Origin: Pelobates cultripes
Taxonomy: Eukaryota; Chordata; Amphibia; Anura; Pelobatidae
Assembly: GCA_933207985.1 (NCBI GenBank)
Contig: OW240915.1
Span: forward strand, 116,455,215 to 116,519,214
Reading direction: 5' to 3'
Length of the DNA stretch: 64,000 bases
Both the position numbers and the translations under genes were made by a program. This document shows positions 10,345-21,962 of this stretch, piece by piece (within the stretch, counting starts at the first letter, position 1; each line of letters opens with the position of its first letter). The notes under the pieces are model-generated. The model had not been told where the DNA came from. It did not search any database and saw only the letters and a program-made list of their open reading frames with translations.

Positions 10345-11125
10345 CTATTTTTTCAGAACCACCATCCATGAGCATTATATTTTTGCAAGAATCCATCCAG
10401 TTGCTGTCTAAACATATGTACAGACTCTAATAAAACCACCTGTTTAGTCAGAGAATTGTACATCCTTATTGTTCTTGCTGTAAAAAGCCCTCTCATTTAC
10501 CCTGGACTAAATTCTTTCCTTCTTCTCCAAATGTGTGATCTTGTGTCCTTGCAATAGTTTTGTTTGTGAATAAAGTAACAGCATTGTAGAGGATATTATA
10601 GCATTATACAAATATATTTGGGCTAATACAAACCATTGCCTATCAATACCTCTGAGGTGCTGTTTAACTGAACTAAGCAGATTTAAATTTGTTAAAATTT
10701 CTTCATAACTAAAATCTTCCATTCCCTTTATTAATGTTGGTGCTCGCCTCTGCATTTCTCTAGTGCCATATTCTCCTTCTTTCGAACAGGTGCCCAAAAT
10801 TGCACAGCGTATTCAACCACTGATTTATAAAGAGGCAAAATTATATTTTCAGCATGAAAATGAATGACCCTGTTTATACATAACAATAACGTACTGGGCT
10901 TAGCAACTGCCAATTAACATTGCACATTGATGCTTTGTTTGTTGACTAGAACTATTCCCAAATCCTTCTCGTGTGTTGTTATTCCTAATTCACTACCATT
11001 TAGGTTGTAAATTGCTTGTGTATTCTTTACCCTGAAGTGCATAGCTTTGCATTTTTCTACATTACATTTCATCTGACATTTGAATGCTCAGTCCTCTCAT
11101 CTATCTTAAGCCATCTGCAGTAAAC
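10345..11125 (-). pseudogene. CR1-type LINE ORF2 C-terminal fragment
   Basis: The minus strand encodes pieces of the end of a CR1 reverse transcriptase: a thumb-like segment with KCKAMHF, GSELGITTHEKDLGIV, then YKSVVEYAVQFWAPV, and LTNLNLLSSVKQHLRGIDRQW in broken frames. It aligns with 17763-18404 of the larger CR1 copy. Several stops and frameshifts are present, and the 3' tail is missing at the 10345 side. Confidence 0.85.
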
Positions 11126-12748
11126 TGATTAGACTTATCCAGTGTACTTACCTGGGTCTCCCTGCTATGAACAGGGATTTAACTTCCAAGAAACAGCTCT
11201 CTCTCCAGTCCAGCTACTCCTGAACTGAATGCTTCTAGCCGACCCCCTTCAATATTGTTAATCAGCAATGTTGCAATTTGCTACTCTAGGTCTCCAATCC
11301 AAGCCATTTGCTTGCTCCTGTCACAGAAGTATGGACCCTGGAAGGGTTCTTCCAAGCATACATACATGTTACAAGATTTGCACTGAGTCAAATGTGCAAT
11401 CTTACTATCACTCACATTTTCCTAGAAAGAACAAAAACAATAAGTATACATTAATGCGTTTTTAAATGGTTATTGAATTGCATTTTTATATGAAAAGCTA
11501 TCTATCTAGTTTTTTGTTGTTCTTTTTTTAATACTTATTTTATGTAACTAGTGTGCATATATTCAGGTATTTTTTTTTTTAAATTGGATATTTGGAGTTA
11601 AAATTTTCTAGGACAAATTAGAAGGTTGAATTTGTTTGCGTTTGACACACAGATCATGGCACAATCATCCATGCATTCAGCTTCCAACCCTCCTAACTGT
11701 AAAAATTATATCTCCTAGTCATAAGCTTCAACGTTAAATGTTCCTTGAAGATTGAAGCTATAAAAGGATGTTTCTTACAAAGAAGGTGTCACGAACGCAC
11801 CCTACTTCAAGAGTGTGTGATGTAGTTGTGGTGGTGAAAGTGTTAAAGTTCACTATTTGTCTGCACTAGACTGGACATAATGATAAAATCCCACTTAACA
11901 CCATCCACACTTAAGCATAATAATATAAATATTACTATTTTAATGCTGCCACCACCAAGACATGGGGTGCCTCGGTCCCCCAGATAAATCAATAATAAAA
12001 ACCCACCAAATACAACTTAGCACAATATTCAAGGAATTGCAAAAATACTCATTAGTCTCTTCAGGTAACATGATTCTTTACCAGACAAAGGCAGAACTTA
12101 ATAAAGGAATATTTATAAAAAAAAATAGTCACCGTGCATACAAAAATATAGATGACAATCAAAATTATTTACACCATTAACAGATAAAAACAAAAGGGAT
12201 AAAATAACAGAAAGTCCTAATCACTTACTCAGCTTTTCAAAGTGAAACTTCTGCCCCAGGGGGTATCTGGTAGGAGAGATGGTGACTCACTTAGAATTAG
12301 ATTCTGGCCCCTCAAGCAAGTACAATGCACACTTCAGTATCATTAGAGATATACCCTGTGGATTCCCACACCTCACCCACAGGTGGAGTTAAGGCGTATC
12401 TATAGAGACACTAAGTGACCACCCCTTTGTGTCCTGACCCACATCAATTCAAATGGAAACATTTGGTTCTATCTTCTCTTATGTACCTGCCACAAAAATA
12501 ATAATTGCATTTCTGAATTTGTTATTATTTTTCCATATATATGTTACACACCTGACTTGCAACCCATATGGCGGACATCCCAATCCCCTCCCTTATGGTT
12601 AAGTTATACCATTAAGTTATGTTTGGGCTTGTTTAGAAGGTGGCGCTTGTCACAGTCCAAATATAACAAAAATTATTATTCTGTGGGTAAATATGAATGT
12701 TTTTTTCCTTTGGATATGATATTGGAACAAGGCTATTAGCCATTAACA
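11126..12748. other. No gene recognised
   Basis: About 1.6 kb, mostly A/T-rich, with no open frame above about 72 codons and no motif I recognise. A 'gtgtcacgaacgcaccc' start near 11786 resembles the opening of some LTRs, but no matching second end or primer site is visible. A further Tc1 element is inserted at its right edge. Confidence 0.5.
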
Positions 12749-12750
12749 TA

Positions 12751-12775
12751 CAGGGAGTGCAGAATTATTAGGCAA
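12751..12775 (+). repeat. Left terminal inverted repeat of the Tc1 element
   Basis: The outer 25 bases are matched in reverse complement by 14288-14312. They follow a TA dinucleotide target. The inner repeat of the same end is at 12940-12960. Confidence 0.95.
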
Positions 12776-13077
12776 GTTGTATTTTTGAGGATTAATTTTA
12801 TTATTGAACAACAAGCATGTTCTCAATGAACCCAAAAAACTCATTAATATCAAAGCTGAATATTTTTGGAAGTAGTTTTTAGTTTGTTTTTAGTTTTAGC
12901 TATGTTAGGGGATATCTGTGTGTGCAGGTGACTATTACTGTGCATAATTATTAGGCAACTTAACAAAAAACAAATATATACCCATTTCAATTATTTATTA
13001 TTACCAGTGAAACCAATATAACATCTCAACATTCACAAATATACATTTCTGACATTCAAAAACAAAACAAAAACAAA

Positions 13078-14094
13078 TCAGTGACCAATATAGCCACCTT
13101 TCTTTGCAAGGACACTCAAAAGCCTGCCATCCATGGATTCTGTCAGTGTTTTGATCTGTTCACCATCAACATTGCGTGCAGCAGCAACCACAGCCTCCCA
13201 GACACTGTTCAGAGAGGTGTACTGTTTTCCCTCCTTGTAAATCTCACATTTGATGATGGACCACAGGTTCTCAATGGGGTTCAGATCAGGTGAACAAGGA
13301 GGCCATGTCATTAGATTTTCTTCTTTTATACCCTTTCTTGCCAGCCACGCTGTGGAGTACTTGGACGCGTGTGATGGAGCATTGTCCTGCATGAAAATCA
13401 TGTTTTTCTTGAAGGATGCAGACTTCTTCCTGTACCACTGCTTGAAGAAGGTGTCTTCCAGGAACTGGCAGTAGGACTGGGAGTTGAGCTTGACTCCATC
13501 CTCAACCCGAAAAGGCCCCACAAGCTCATCTTTGATGATACCAGCCCAAACCAGTACTCCACCTCCACCTTGCTGGCGTCTGAGTCGGACTGGAGCTCTC
13601 TGCCCTTTACCAATCCAGCCACGGGCCCATCCATCTGGCCCATCAAGACTCACTCTCATTTCATCAGTCCATAAAACCTTAGAAAAATCAGTCTTGAGAT
13701 ATTTCTTGGCCCAGTCTTGACGTTTCAGCTTGTGTGTCTTGTTCAGTGGTGGTCGTCTTTCAGCCTTTCTTACCTTGGCCATGTCTCTGAGTATTGCACA
13801 CCTTGTGCTTTTGGGCACTCCAGTGATGTTGCAGCTCTGAAATATGGCCAAACTGGTGGCAAGTGGCATCGTGGCAGCTGCACGCTTGACTTTTCTCAGT
13901 TCATGGGCAGTTATTTTGCGCCTTGGTTTTTCCACACGCTTCTTGCGACCCTGTTGACTATTTTGAATGAAACGCTTGATTGTTCGATGATCACGCTTCA
14001 GAAGCTTTGCAATTTTAAGAGTGCTGCATCCCTCTGCAAGATATCTCACTATTTTTGACTTTTCTGAGCCTGTCAAGTCCTTCTTTTGACCCAT
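13078..14094 (-). CDS. Tc1-like transposase (DD37E), intact
   Basis: This 338-residue protein has the length and layout of an active Tc1 transposase that cuts and pastes its own element in the nucleus. Residues 1-110 hold two helix-turn-helix DNA-binding units (first about 10-45, with DHRTIKRF), joined by a basic GRKKRVEKPRRK region (49-60) that fits a GRPR-like hook and nuclear signal. The catalytic core follows: D144 in WTDE, D237 in MQDNAPSH and E275 in DLNPIENLW. There are 37 residues between D237 and E275, which is the DD37E spacing. A glycine-rich box (GGGG, 176-179) precedes the VWAG strand. No stop or frameshift is present. The start chosen is the ATG at 14094, just inside the inner repeat. 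Confidence 0.97.
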   Translation of the reverse strand: MGQKKDLTGSEKSKIVRYLAEGCSTLKIAKLLKRDHRTIKRFIQNSQQGRKKRVEKPRRKITAHELRKVKRAAATMPLATSLAIFQSCNITGVPKSTRCAILRDMAKVRKAERRPPLNKTHKLKRQDWAKKYLKTDFSKVLWTDEMRVSLDGPDGWARGWIGKGQRAPVRLRRQQGGGGVLVWAGIIKDELVGPFRVEDGVKLNSQSYCQFLEDTFFKQWYRKKSASFKKNMIFMQDNAPSHASKYSTAWLARKGIKEENLMTWPPCSPDLNPIENLWSIIKCEIYKEGKQYTSLNSVWEAVVAAARNVDGEQIKTLTESMDGRLLSVLAKKGGYIGH

Positions 14095-14287
14095 TTTGCC
14101 AAAGGAAAGGAAGTTGCCTAATAATTATGCACACCTGATATAGGGTGTTGATGTCATTAGACCACACCCCTTTTCATTACAGAGATGCACATCACCTAAT
14201 ATGCTTAATTGGTAGTAGACTTTCGAGCCTATACAGCTTGGAGTAAGACAACATGCATAAAGAGGATGATGTGGTCAAAATACTCAT

Positions 14288-14312
14288 TTGCCTAATAATT
14301 CTGCACTCCCTG
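14288..14312 (-). repeat. Right terminal inverted repeat of the Tc1 element
   Basis: Reverse complement of 12751-12775 over about 25 bases, followed by the TA target copy at 14313-14314. Confidence 0.95.
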
Positions 14313-14314
14313 TA

Positions 14315-15240
14315 TAAAAGAGATTGACTCGTCAATCAAGAGGTACAGGCCATATACCTGAAGCCAAATATTCAGGCTTTTCAAGTGTAGAATCTCACAC
14401 CTTGCATAGACTTTGATTAATCGCAGGATCCATCCATATGGTAAAACCCTTTTCACATTCCTATGCAATTTACATTACCCCTTCTGTCATCTGACCTCTG
14501 TGGAGGTCCCAGATTCAAAGAGGACTTAGGGCTAAAAACCTTCTGACCTTCCATACAATCAAATGAACCCCTTTTGACATTGACAATACCACCTCTACCA
14601 GGCAGGCAGGTCATCTATGCACTACACAAATTACATTAAAGGACACTATTCCATAGTGCAATAGTGAATGATGTACCCTTGCCATGATAGAGGGTACATT
14701 ATAATCTTTTCCCTTGCCAAGTGGCCTATGCAGGGAAAACAAATAATAACCATGAATATACTGGGAGCATTCATCATCTATACACAATATGGATTAACCA
14801 ACGCCATGCCGGTGCTGAGAAATTTCCATAAAACAAGCAATCCTTGTGAAGTTTGTCCAGTGTGTGTCTGTAGGAGATCTAGTGTGTGTAAAAAATCCGT
14901 AGTGTGTATATTGGATATATGTTATGTGTTAGGGATGTTCTGTGTGTGTCAGGAATGTATTGTGTGTGAGTGGTGCAGTGTGTTTTAGGAGATCCAGTGT
15001 TTGTGAGAGGCTGGGTGTGTGTTGGGACCTGTATTGTGTGTGTGTGTGGAGGGTGGGGATGGGGTGAGAGGGTGCAATTTAATAACTAAATAAGTATGTC
15101 TAAATATCTTTGCTTTTTTTTTTTTTCATTTTATAAATTTTTTTATAAATGGAAAAATACATTACATTGCCACAGCTCTTCCTTTCATACCTTTGGCCTG
15201 GGAGGGTGCAGGCAGAAATCCCTCTTTTTGTGAGCTTGGG
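14315..15240. other. No gene; TG-rich stretch
   Basis: No coding motif is seen. From about 14870 to 15060 the sequence is TG-rich with recurring 'gtgtgt...ggagatc.agtgt' phrases, a degenerate minisatellite. A poly-T run lies at 15114-15126. Confidence 0.6.
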
Positions 15241-15930
15241 TACTGTTCTGTGCTGGAGCCTTGCCATGGTAATCCAATACAACGCTCCGAACTGCGGAAC
15301 TCATGCAAGGAGTAGTTTGCATCCAGCTAAGGTGCAGATTGCAGCCTCCCTCCTCCTATCTTATCCAGCCGATCCCCCACCATCCACGAATATAAGAAAC
15401 ATGCTCTTCATGCTCCCTTGACAAAGGCTTTTCAGCCGAAACGTTGTTTTTTTTTTGATTGACTCTGTCCCTACTTCTCACTGAATTTGGTATGGTTTGC
15501 TGCATTTTTTTTATATGTCTGGGTTTTCATTATACTAGTATTATAGTGGACTGTTTGCATGATATTTCTTTCATTCATTTATTACGCATTGAGTGTTTAT
15601 ATTTGCCTATATCATTGCTTTTCTGGTAAATGCTTTTGAATAGCATGACTTTGTACCTCTGTGGATAATATTTAAAGAGACAGTCCTATAGTATATACCC
15701 ATTTAATAAAGATTTTTTCATATATATATAAAGATTTATGGTTGTGCTCCTTACTCTATTCACACTGTGCTGGAGCCTTGCCATGGTAATCCAATACAAC
15801 GCTCCGAACTGCGGAACTCATGCAAGGAGTAGTTTGCATCCAGTTAAGGTGCAGATTGCAGCCTCCTTCTCCTACCTTATCCAGCCGATCCCCCACCATC
15901 CACGAATATAAGAAACATGCTCTTCATGGG
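15241..15930 (+). mobile_element. Penelope-like element remnant with ~165-bp direct repeats
   Basis: The segment 15249-15412 recurs at 15767-15929 with few changes (shared landmarks 'ctggagccttgccatgg', 'caacgctccgaactgcgg', 'atgctcttcatg'). Directly after the first copy is a hammerhead-like motif (15417-15446). Tandemly repeated terminal regions carrying hammerhead motifs are typical of Penelope-like retroelements. No reverse transcriptase or GIY-YIG frame remains, so assignment rests on the repeat layout and ribozyme motif. Confidence 0.5.
15417..15446 (+). ncRNA. Degenerate hammerhead-ribozyme-like motif
   Basis: The order is TTGACAA (in place of CUGANGA), then an 'AGGC..GCC' stem-loop, then GAAAC followed by the palindrome AACGTT where a minimal stem III would be. 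Two of the invariant core bases are changed, so it is probably inactive. Confidence 0.45.
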
Positions 15931-17450
15931 GCTGCAGGGAAGATCCCTTAAACTCCCCCACCGACCACGGCCAATGGTTATCGCAGTCCACTTGGCATTT
16001 CCCCTGTTTGCTCGGTGGCCATTGCAGGCCTGACTTGCACTTAAATGTCAGTTGCCACAGCTCTGACCATTTTTCTAGTTTACCTAAATCATTTGCCATT
16101 TGGCTTATCGCTCCTGGAATATCAACCCTGTTGCAAATTGTGATGGACCGACTGGCACCCTGACTGGGTGCCTCCACCAATCACTGTTTCCTAGTAGCCT
16201 GGAGTACTATAAGTACCGCACTGGACACCATAAGCACCATAGCCCTTTAGCTGCTGCAGCCTGATCTATTATTTTAGTTACCCAATCAAAAAAAATGTAT
16301 ACACTTAGTTTGACATTATCTCCCTGACATCTCTAATCTTGAAATCCATGTAATTTTAGATGTTCAACAATCCTATCCTTTAACATGGTTTCCATTACTT
16401 TCCCCACTACTGAAGTAAGTCCTTATACCTTTCCTGCAAATTATCACAACATTTGCTAATTTCCAAAGTTCTGGGAATACTCCCATTAATAATGGTTAAA
16501 AAAATCTGTTAACGGTCTTGCTAGTACTCCACTAAGTTCTTCTAATACCTTTGAGTGAACCGCATCCAGGGCCCATCAACTTATATGTCTTTACTTTAGA
16601 CACCTGAAATAGAACCACTTCCTCTATAAACTCACATGTAACAAATGACCCACTCTTAATTTTAATTTGTAAATGCTGAACAAAAATATTAATTAAGGCA
16701 GTCAGCTAGACCTTAATCCTTTTCTACATACCTTCCTTCTTTTTGTTTTAGTCTAACTAATCCTTGCTTTACTTTCTTTTTCTTATTTATGTATCCAAAA
16801 CATGTTTTGTCCCCCATTTTTACTGACTGGGCTACTTTCTCTTCTGCCTGTGCTTTGGAAGCGCTTATAACTTGCTTTGCCTCTTTCTCTTATAGATCTG
16901 TCTACCTTTCTCACTTATTTTTTTTATAACTGCTATATGCTAACTTAGTTTTTTAGTATTTTGGTCACTTCTGCAGAGAACCACAGTGTTTTACTTAAAT
17001 TTGTTGTTCTTTCTGAAAAAGCTAATGCAATTTTCAGTTGCCTTTTGTTGCCTTCTTTTAATTAAGCCAGTTTCTCCTGGACTCCATTTAAACCACTCCA
17101 GCTCCTTTACGCATATTCTAATTTTAGAAAAGTCTGTATTTATAAAATCTAAAACTTTGTTTGATGTGACTTGCTCATATTAAACCACACCAACATGTGA
17201 TCACTAGATCCTAAACTTTCACCAATGGTAGTATCTGACACCAAATTTCCATTTGTTAATACTAAATCTAGTATGGCCTTCTTACGAGTTGGCTCTTCAA
17301 CAACTTGTTTTAGCGATAATCCGAGTAGGGAGTTTAGAATATGTGTACTCCTGGCACAAGCAGCTATTTTGGTTTTCCAGTTTACATCAGGAAGATTAAG
17401 GTGATGATGATGACTTCCCCCGTCAATGTCATATTAGTTATCTCCTTAAC
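15931..17450 (-). pseudogene. CR1-superfamily LINE ORF2, family B, minus strand
   Basis: The minus strand carries broken pieces of the same LINE family that lies on the plus strand at 25790-27945. Examples are ISQMANDLGKLEKWSELWQL near 16030-16110, the LMGPG-type block before the polymerase near 16560-16600, and the WSPGETGLIKRR / TENCI segment near 17025-17090. Many stops and frameshifts are present. The 3' end of the element is replaced at about 15930 by the Penelope-like direct repeat. Confidence 0.7.
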
Positions 17451-17762
17451 TAGTAGATTATTACAAGTTATATAGTTACATAGCTGAAAAGAGACTTGTG
17501 TCCATCAAGTTCAGCCTTCCTCACATATGTTTTTGCTATTGATCCAAAAGAAGGCAACAAATCCTAGTTTGAAGCACTTCCAATTTAGCAACAAACTAGG
17601 AAAAAATTCATTCTTGACCCTAAAATAGCAGTCAGATGTCTCCTTGGATCAAGCAGCTATTACCCCACTAATTAGAAATTATATCCCTGTATGTTATGTT
17701 TTTGCAAGTATTTATCCAATTACAGTTTAAACATCTGTATGGGCTCTAATAAAACCTTCTCT

Positions 17763-20130
17763 TCAGACAGAGAATTCCATATCCTTATTGCTCTTGCTGT
17801 CAACATTTTTTTCTCTTTGCCTTTGATGAAATCTCCTTTCTTCCAGACTAAATGTGTGACCTTGTGTCCTATGTATAGCCCTGTTTATGAATAGATTTCT
17901 AGGTAATGGTTTGTACTGGCCCAGAAGATATTTGTATAATGTTATCATATCCCTTCTGAGACGCCGTTTTTGCAAACTAAATAGATTCAAATGTTTTAAC
18001 CTTTCTTCGTAACTAAAATGCTCCATTCTTTTTTATCAATTTTGTAGCTCGTCTTTGCACTTTTTATAGTGCCATGATATCCTTATTTAGAACAGGTGCC
18101 CAAAATTGCACAGCATATTCAAGGTGTGGTCTTACCAGCGATGTATAAAGAGGCAAAATTATATTTTCATAACGAGAATGTATGCCCCTATTTATTCATG
18201 ACAAAACATTACTAGCCTTAGCAACTGCATATTGCTGCCTAATTTGTTGTCTATAACAATTCCCAAATCCTTCTTGTGTGTGGTTATCCCTAATTCACTA
18301 CTATTTAGGGTGTAAGTTGCTTGTGCATTCTTCACCCCTAAGTGCATAACTTTGCATTTCTCTTCGTTAAATTTCATCTGCCATTTTAGTGCCCAGTCCC
18401 CCAATCCCTCTGCAGCAAAGCAATATCCTGCTCACATTTTATAACTTTACAAAGTTTTGTGTCATCTGCAAACACTGAAACATGGCTTTCAATGCAGATT
18501 TCAAGATCATTTATAAATACGTTAAATAGAAGTGGTCCCAAAACAGAACCCTGAGTGACACCACTTACCACTTTTGTCCAGCCTGAAAATTTACCATTAA
18601 TGACAACGTGTTGTACTCTATCCTTAAGCCAATGTTCCACCCAAGAACAAGAATAATCATCTAGACTAATTTATTTTTAGTTTGAAGACTAACCTATTGT
18701 GTGGAACCATATCAAATGCTTTGGCAAAATCCAAGTAGATCACATCCACTGCAACACCCTGATCTATACTTCTACTTACTTCTTTGTAGAATGCAATTAG
18801 GTTAGTTTGACATGACCTATGCTTCATAAAACCATGCTGATTATTGCTAATAACAAAGTTCTTCACAATGAATTCCTGAATATTATCTCTTAACAGTCCT
18901 TCAAATATTTTCCCAGTCACAGAAGTTAAGCTCACAGGTATATAATTTCCAGGCAAGGATTTTGAACCCTTTTTAAATATAGGAATGACATCTGCCTTCC
19001 TCCACTCCTCTGGTACAATACCTGATACAAAATAATCTTGAAAAATTAAATACAGAGGTTCACTTATTTCCCCACTTAGCTCCTTAAGTACTTGTGGGTG
19101 AATACCGTCAGGCCCCGGAGCTTGTCTTGAGTTATCCAATCACAATCTATCTGCAAGTTTTTTTGCAGCAATCATTTGCATATCTCTTGTCATAGGATCC
19201 TCATTAATATATACTGAAGAAAAAGTAATTATCTAATTCTTCAATTTGTCTAAGGGAATACCAAATTCTAACATAGCTTAAATTAACTCTATATTCACCC
19301 CAATTAACTTGTATTAGATTAGGGTCACAAACGTACCTGTAACCAGCGCCTGCGCCACTCCTCTCCTCAGACGGGGCCCAAACACTCCATGTGGCTGCGC
19401 AGCCTGAATAGTATACTCACCTTTGGTGTCGCAAACGGCTCCCTCTGCTGGTTTACAGGTCTACAGCTCCTTAAATAAAATTATTCCCATGACGTGACGC
19501 CCTAAAAGGGACCGCGTCGTCTAGGCGAGGATGACGTGGACCAACGGGTACTCTTCTGAACCTAGTTTAGGTCTGTTCTATCCCTTACTCATTGCCCTAT
19601 CATGGTTTCTGTCCTGATACACGTTATTGTCATATAAAAATCTTTCTTTTTGTATTCCTGTAATTGACCTCGGCTCGTATTTGACTTGGGATTTCTGGTA
19701 CCCTGAACATGGATTTGTATTTTGACTTGGGATTTCTGGTATCCTGACCCGGCTTCATATTTGATTTGTGATTTCTGGTATCCTGACTCGGCTTCATATT
19801 TGACTTGTGATTTTCTGGTATCCTGATCTGGATTTGTATATACTCTGTGTATTTCTGTATTCCTCACCTTGGCTTACCCCGACTTTGTTTCTTGATGTTT
19901 TAATACATTAAGTTCAGCCATTCAAAGGCTTGATAATACATTTTGTGGGTTTTCACTTTTCTGCGTACTGGGGTAAGACTCCCATGACAGTTAGATTTTA
20001 TGCTATCCTTTACATACAAGACCACCCCTCCCGCTTTCTTGCCTTCTCTGTCTTTTCTATATAAAGAATACCCTGGTATTGCTATGTCTGAGTCATTTTT
20101 CTCATTATACCATGACTCAGTAACAGACAC
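17763..20130 (-). pseudogene. CR1 ORF2: endonuclease and reverse transcriptase remnant
   Basis: The order on the minus strand is as follows. 19900-20130: endonuclease piece with TESWYNEKNDSDIAIPGYSLYRKDR. 18666-19139: RT with APGPDGIHPQVLKEL, DVIPIFKKG, NNQHGFMKHRSCQTNL and the motif-A strand VIYLDFAKAFDMVPH. 18386-18640: TQGSVLGPLLFNVFINDL and the catalytic FADDTK. 18192-18404: WQMKFNEEKCKVMHLGVKN. 17763-18026: LNLFSLQKRRLRRDMITLYKYL. It copied its own RNA by target-primed reverse transcription. Frame changes between pieces and an insertion near 19325-19900 kill it. Confidence 0.92.
19325..19900 (-). repeat. Repeat insertion with ~40-bp tandem units inside the CR1
   Basis: The CR1 frame is interrupted by sequence with CpG-containing segments (19325-19560) followed by four imperfect units of about 40 bases on the theme 'gacttg.gatttctggtatcctgac..ggcttcatattt' (19665-19860). 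It may be an LTR or a SINE-like unit, but no ends or target duplication can be fixed. Confidence 0.5.
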
Positions 20131-20159
20131 TCATTTGCCCCTCCCCTCCTCCAGTTTAA

Positions 20160-20625
20160 ATACTTCACAGCAAAACCTCTGAATGGCTCACTGAGAACAT
20201 TCATTCCATTTTGAGAAAGATGCACACCGTCTTTTTTCTACAGTACATTCCTATTCCAAATAGAGCTACCATGAGAAACAAAACAAAATCCTTGCTCCCG
20301 ATACCATTTACCAAGCGACAAGTTAAAGTCCCTAATACACACTTGCCTATCACTTTGAATGTTATTCATGGACAGTACTTCAGAGACACAAAAACCTTTC
20401 TTTACCTTTGAAATCTCGTTGCAAGCCAAGTCATTTGTCCCTGAATGGATAAGACCATCCAATTACCCTTCCTGCTTTGGTTGCTTAATAATTTTTAAAA
20501 TATGTCTCCTGTCTCTGCGAGCAGTAGCACAAGGACGACATCTCCCAAAGTCACTATTGTCCAACTCCACACCTCTTATGATAGAATCCCTGAACAAACA
20601 ACTGCTTTCTATCAGGCATCATGTT
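20160..20625 (-). pseudogene. CR1 ORF1 with SGNH-type esterase blocks
   Basis: Three diagnostic blocks of an SGNH/GDSL esterase appear in order on the minus strand: DSIIRGVELDNSDFGR (near 20540-20600, catalytic Ser block), SGTNDLA (near 20430-20450, GTND block) and KDGVHLSQNG (near 20200-20235, catalytic DxxH block). CR1 ORF1 proteins are known to carry such an esterase and an RNA-binding part. Stops separate the blocks (for example after KQPKQEG), so this copy is dead. Confidence 0.75.
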
Positions 20626-21478
20626 GTCCTTTTTGTCATTGACTGCAGTCTTGCACAGTTTTGACATAAGAGGGTGGTGGTTTTTCATACTCGGGCCCTG
20701 AGCCTGTCTCTATAACACCACTACACTCTGAAAGTACCAAAACTGGATTATGTAGAGACACAGACTGTGCAGTTTGCCTTTTATCTACAACTTTAAGTCT
20801 GCCAGATCCTACAGTAATCCATTTGCCTTTACTAGGAAGTCTATGTAGCAGTGGCTTTGCAACAGTCCCAGCCTTAATTTGTTTAATAGATCATTTATAA
20901 ATCTCAAACTTCAAAAATATAATCTCCCTCTGCAATATAGAGAACTGTCTAGAACCGTCTCGTCTAGAGATTAGACAGCATCCAAACCTCTAAAAAGTGG
21001 AACGTCAAATGCGTAACAACTATTACACTGAACTTAGGTGAGATGAACAATTTAAATCAAACAATTTTACTTTTTTTAACTTCCTCTATACCTCAGACTA
21101 CCTCAAGAATATCTCCAGAATATCTCTAAGTTCACACTTTGAAGCAGCACTTGAGTCAGCAGCCAAGCTCATAAATAGATAATGAAGCAGATTTTCTCAC
21201 CATCTAAAATTCAGTCACGTATGTTTGTTTTGAAGAGTATACACTGAAGGTAGAGTCTGTACCATAGACTCTCTTTGTGTTAATCATTAGATGTCCTCTT
21301 AAACTTTTGTATATTTACGTGTGTTTTTATTTTATACATTTTCCTAATTCACTTGTATATGGTTTTATTGTCTCATAATCATCTGCTTACTCAAAAGTGA
21401 AGCAAAAAATATGAGCTAAGGATAGGTAATTCCAGTGCTTATTTATGTGTCATCATTTAGATGTGTAAAAAAAGTCCC
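20550..21478. repeat. Direct repeat A flanking the L1 insertion (~0.93 kb)
   Basis: From 'gtcactattgtccaactccacacctc' to '..tgtaaaaaaagtc' this region matches 33297-34218 along its length, with scattered substitutions and several indels, including a block of about 68 bases present only in the second copy. It ends exactly where L1 ORF1 sequence begins. It is part of the 5' region of the CR1 copy. Confidence 0.88.
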
Positions 21479-21483
21479 CAGTG

Positions 21484-21962
21484 TGATAATCCTGATAGTG
21501 AGGATAGGGCACACAGAAAAAATATTTGCATAAGAGGCATATCTGAAAAAATCAAACAAACAGATCTGCAAAGTTATCTCCTGGAGTTATTTAAAGCAAT
21601 GGAGATCTCTGAAGCCCTAGATGAAGCAATCATAGAAAGGGCGCATAGAACTTTCAAGCCAAGTAAAATAAAGGATGACCTCCCTAGAGATGTAATTGTC
21701 ATGATTTCATCCTATTTTGTCAAACAAAAAAATTGTAGTGGCGCTGACAGGTTTTAAAGCACCAGAAGAAAAATGTTGCAATCTAAAATTTTTCCAGCAT
21801 TTATCAGCTTTGACGAGAGCTAATAGAAGGTCCTTTGTTTCTTTTAATGAAATTCTAAGAGAAAAGCAGATCAGATATAATTGGGGGTTTCCCCTAAAAT
21901 GTTTTGTTAGATTCAGTGATAGAACATTTATTATTAGGTCAAAGGAAGATGCAAAAGATTGA
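21484..21962 (+). pseudogene. L1/Tx1 ORF1 fragment
   Basis: Two overlapping open pieces (21461-21757 and 21717-21962) encode the RNA-binding part of an L1 ORF1 protein. DRAHRKNICIRGISE opens an RRM-like domain, IIERAHRTFKP and LPRDVIVMISS follow, and the C-terminal domain ends YNWGFPLKCFVRFSDRTFIIRSKEDA. A frameshift lies at about 21725-21735, near an A run. The coiled-coil N-terminus is absent because the element is 5'-truncated. Confidence 0.85.

Larger units (their letters stand above)
12751..14312 (-). mobile_element. Tc1-like DNA transposon, intact, DD37E type
   Basis: A 1562-bp element is flanked by TA at 12749-12750 and 14313-14314. Both ends read CAGGGAGTGCAGAATTATTA inward and agree over about 25 bases. 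A second copy of the 'ATTATTAGGCAA' box lies about 190 bases inside each end (12940-12960 and 14111-14132), giving the inner/outer IR/DR arrangement known from Sleeping Beauty-type elements. One uninterrupted transposase gene lies between. Confidence 0.97.
17465..21478 (-). mobile_element. CR1-type LINE, family A, long copy
   Basis: A near-complete CR1-type LINE on the minus strand. It has the CR1-like 3' tail at about 17465-17520 ('aacttgatggacacaag', ending '.atgtaactatataact'), ORF2 pieces from 17763 to 20130, and an ORF1 with esterase blocks from 20160 to 20620. The plus strand right of 20550 is repeated at 33297-34218, on the other side of an L1 insertion. An unrelated repeat is inserted at about 19325-19900. 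Confidence 0.88.

Noticed and set aside
11786..12500. Possible LTR starting 'tgtcacgaacgcacc'
   Set aside because: No partner LTR, primer site or target duplication could be found.
13081..14058. Plus-strand open frames opposite the Tc1 transposase
   Set aside because: Shadow frames of a well-supported transposase on the other strand.
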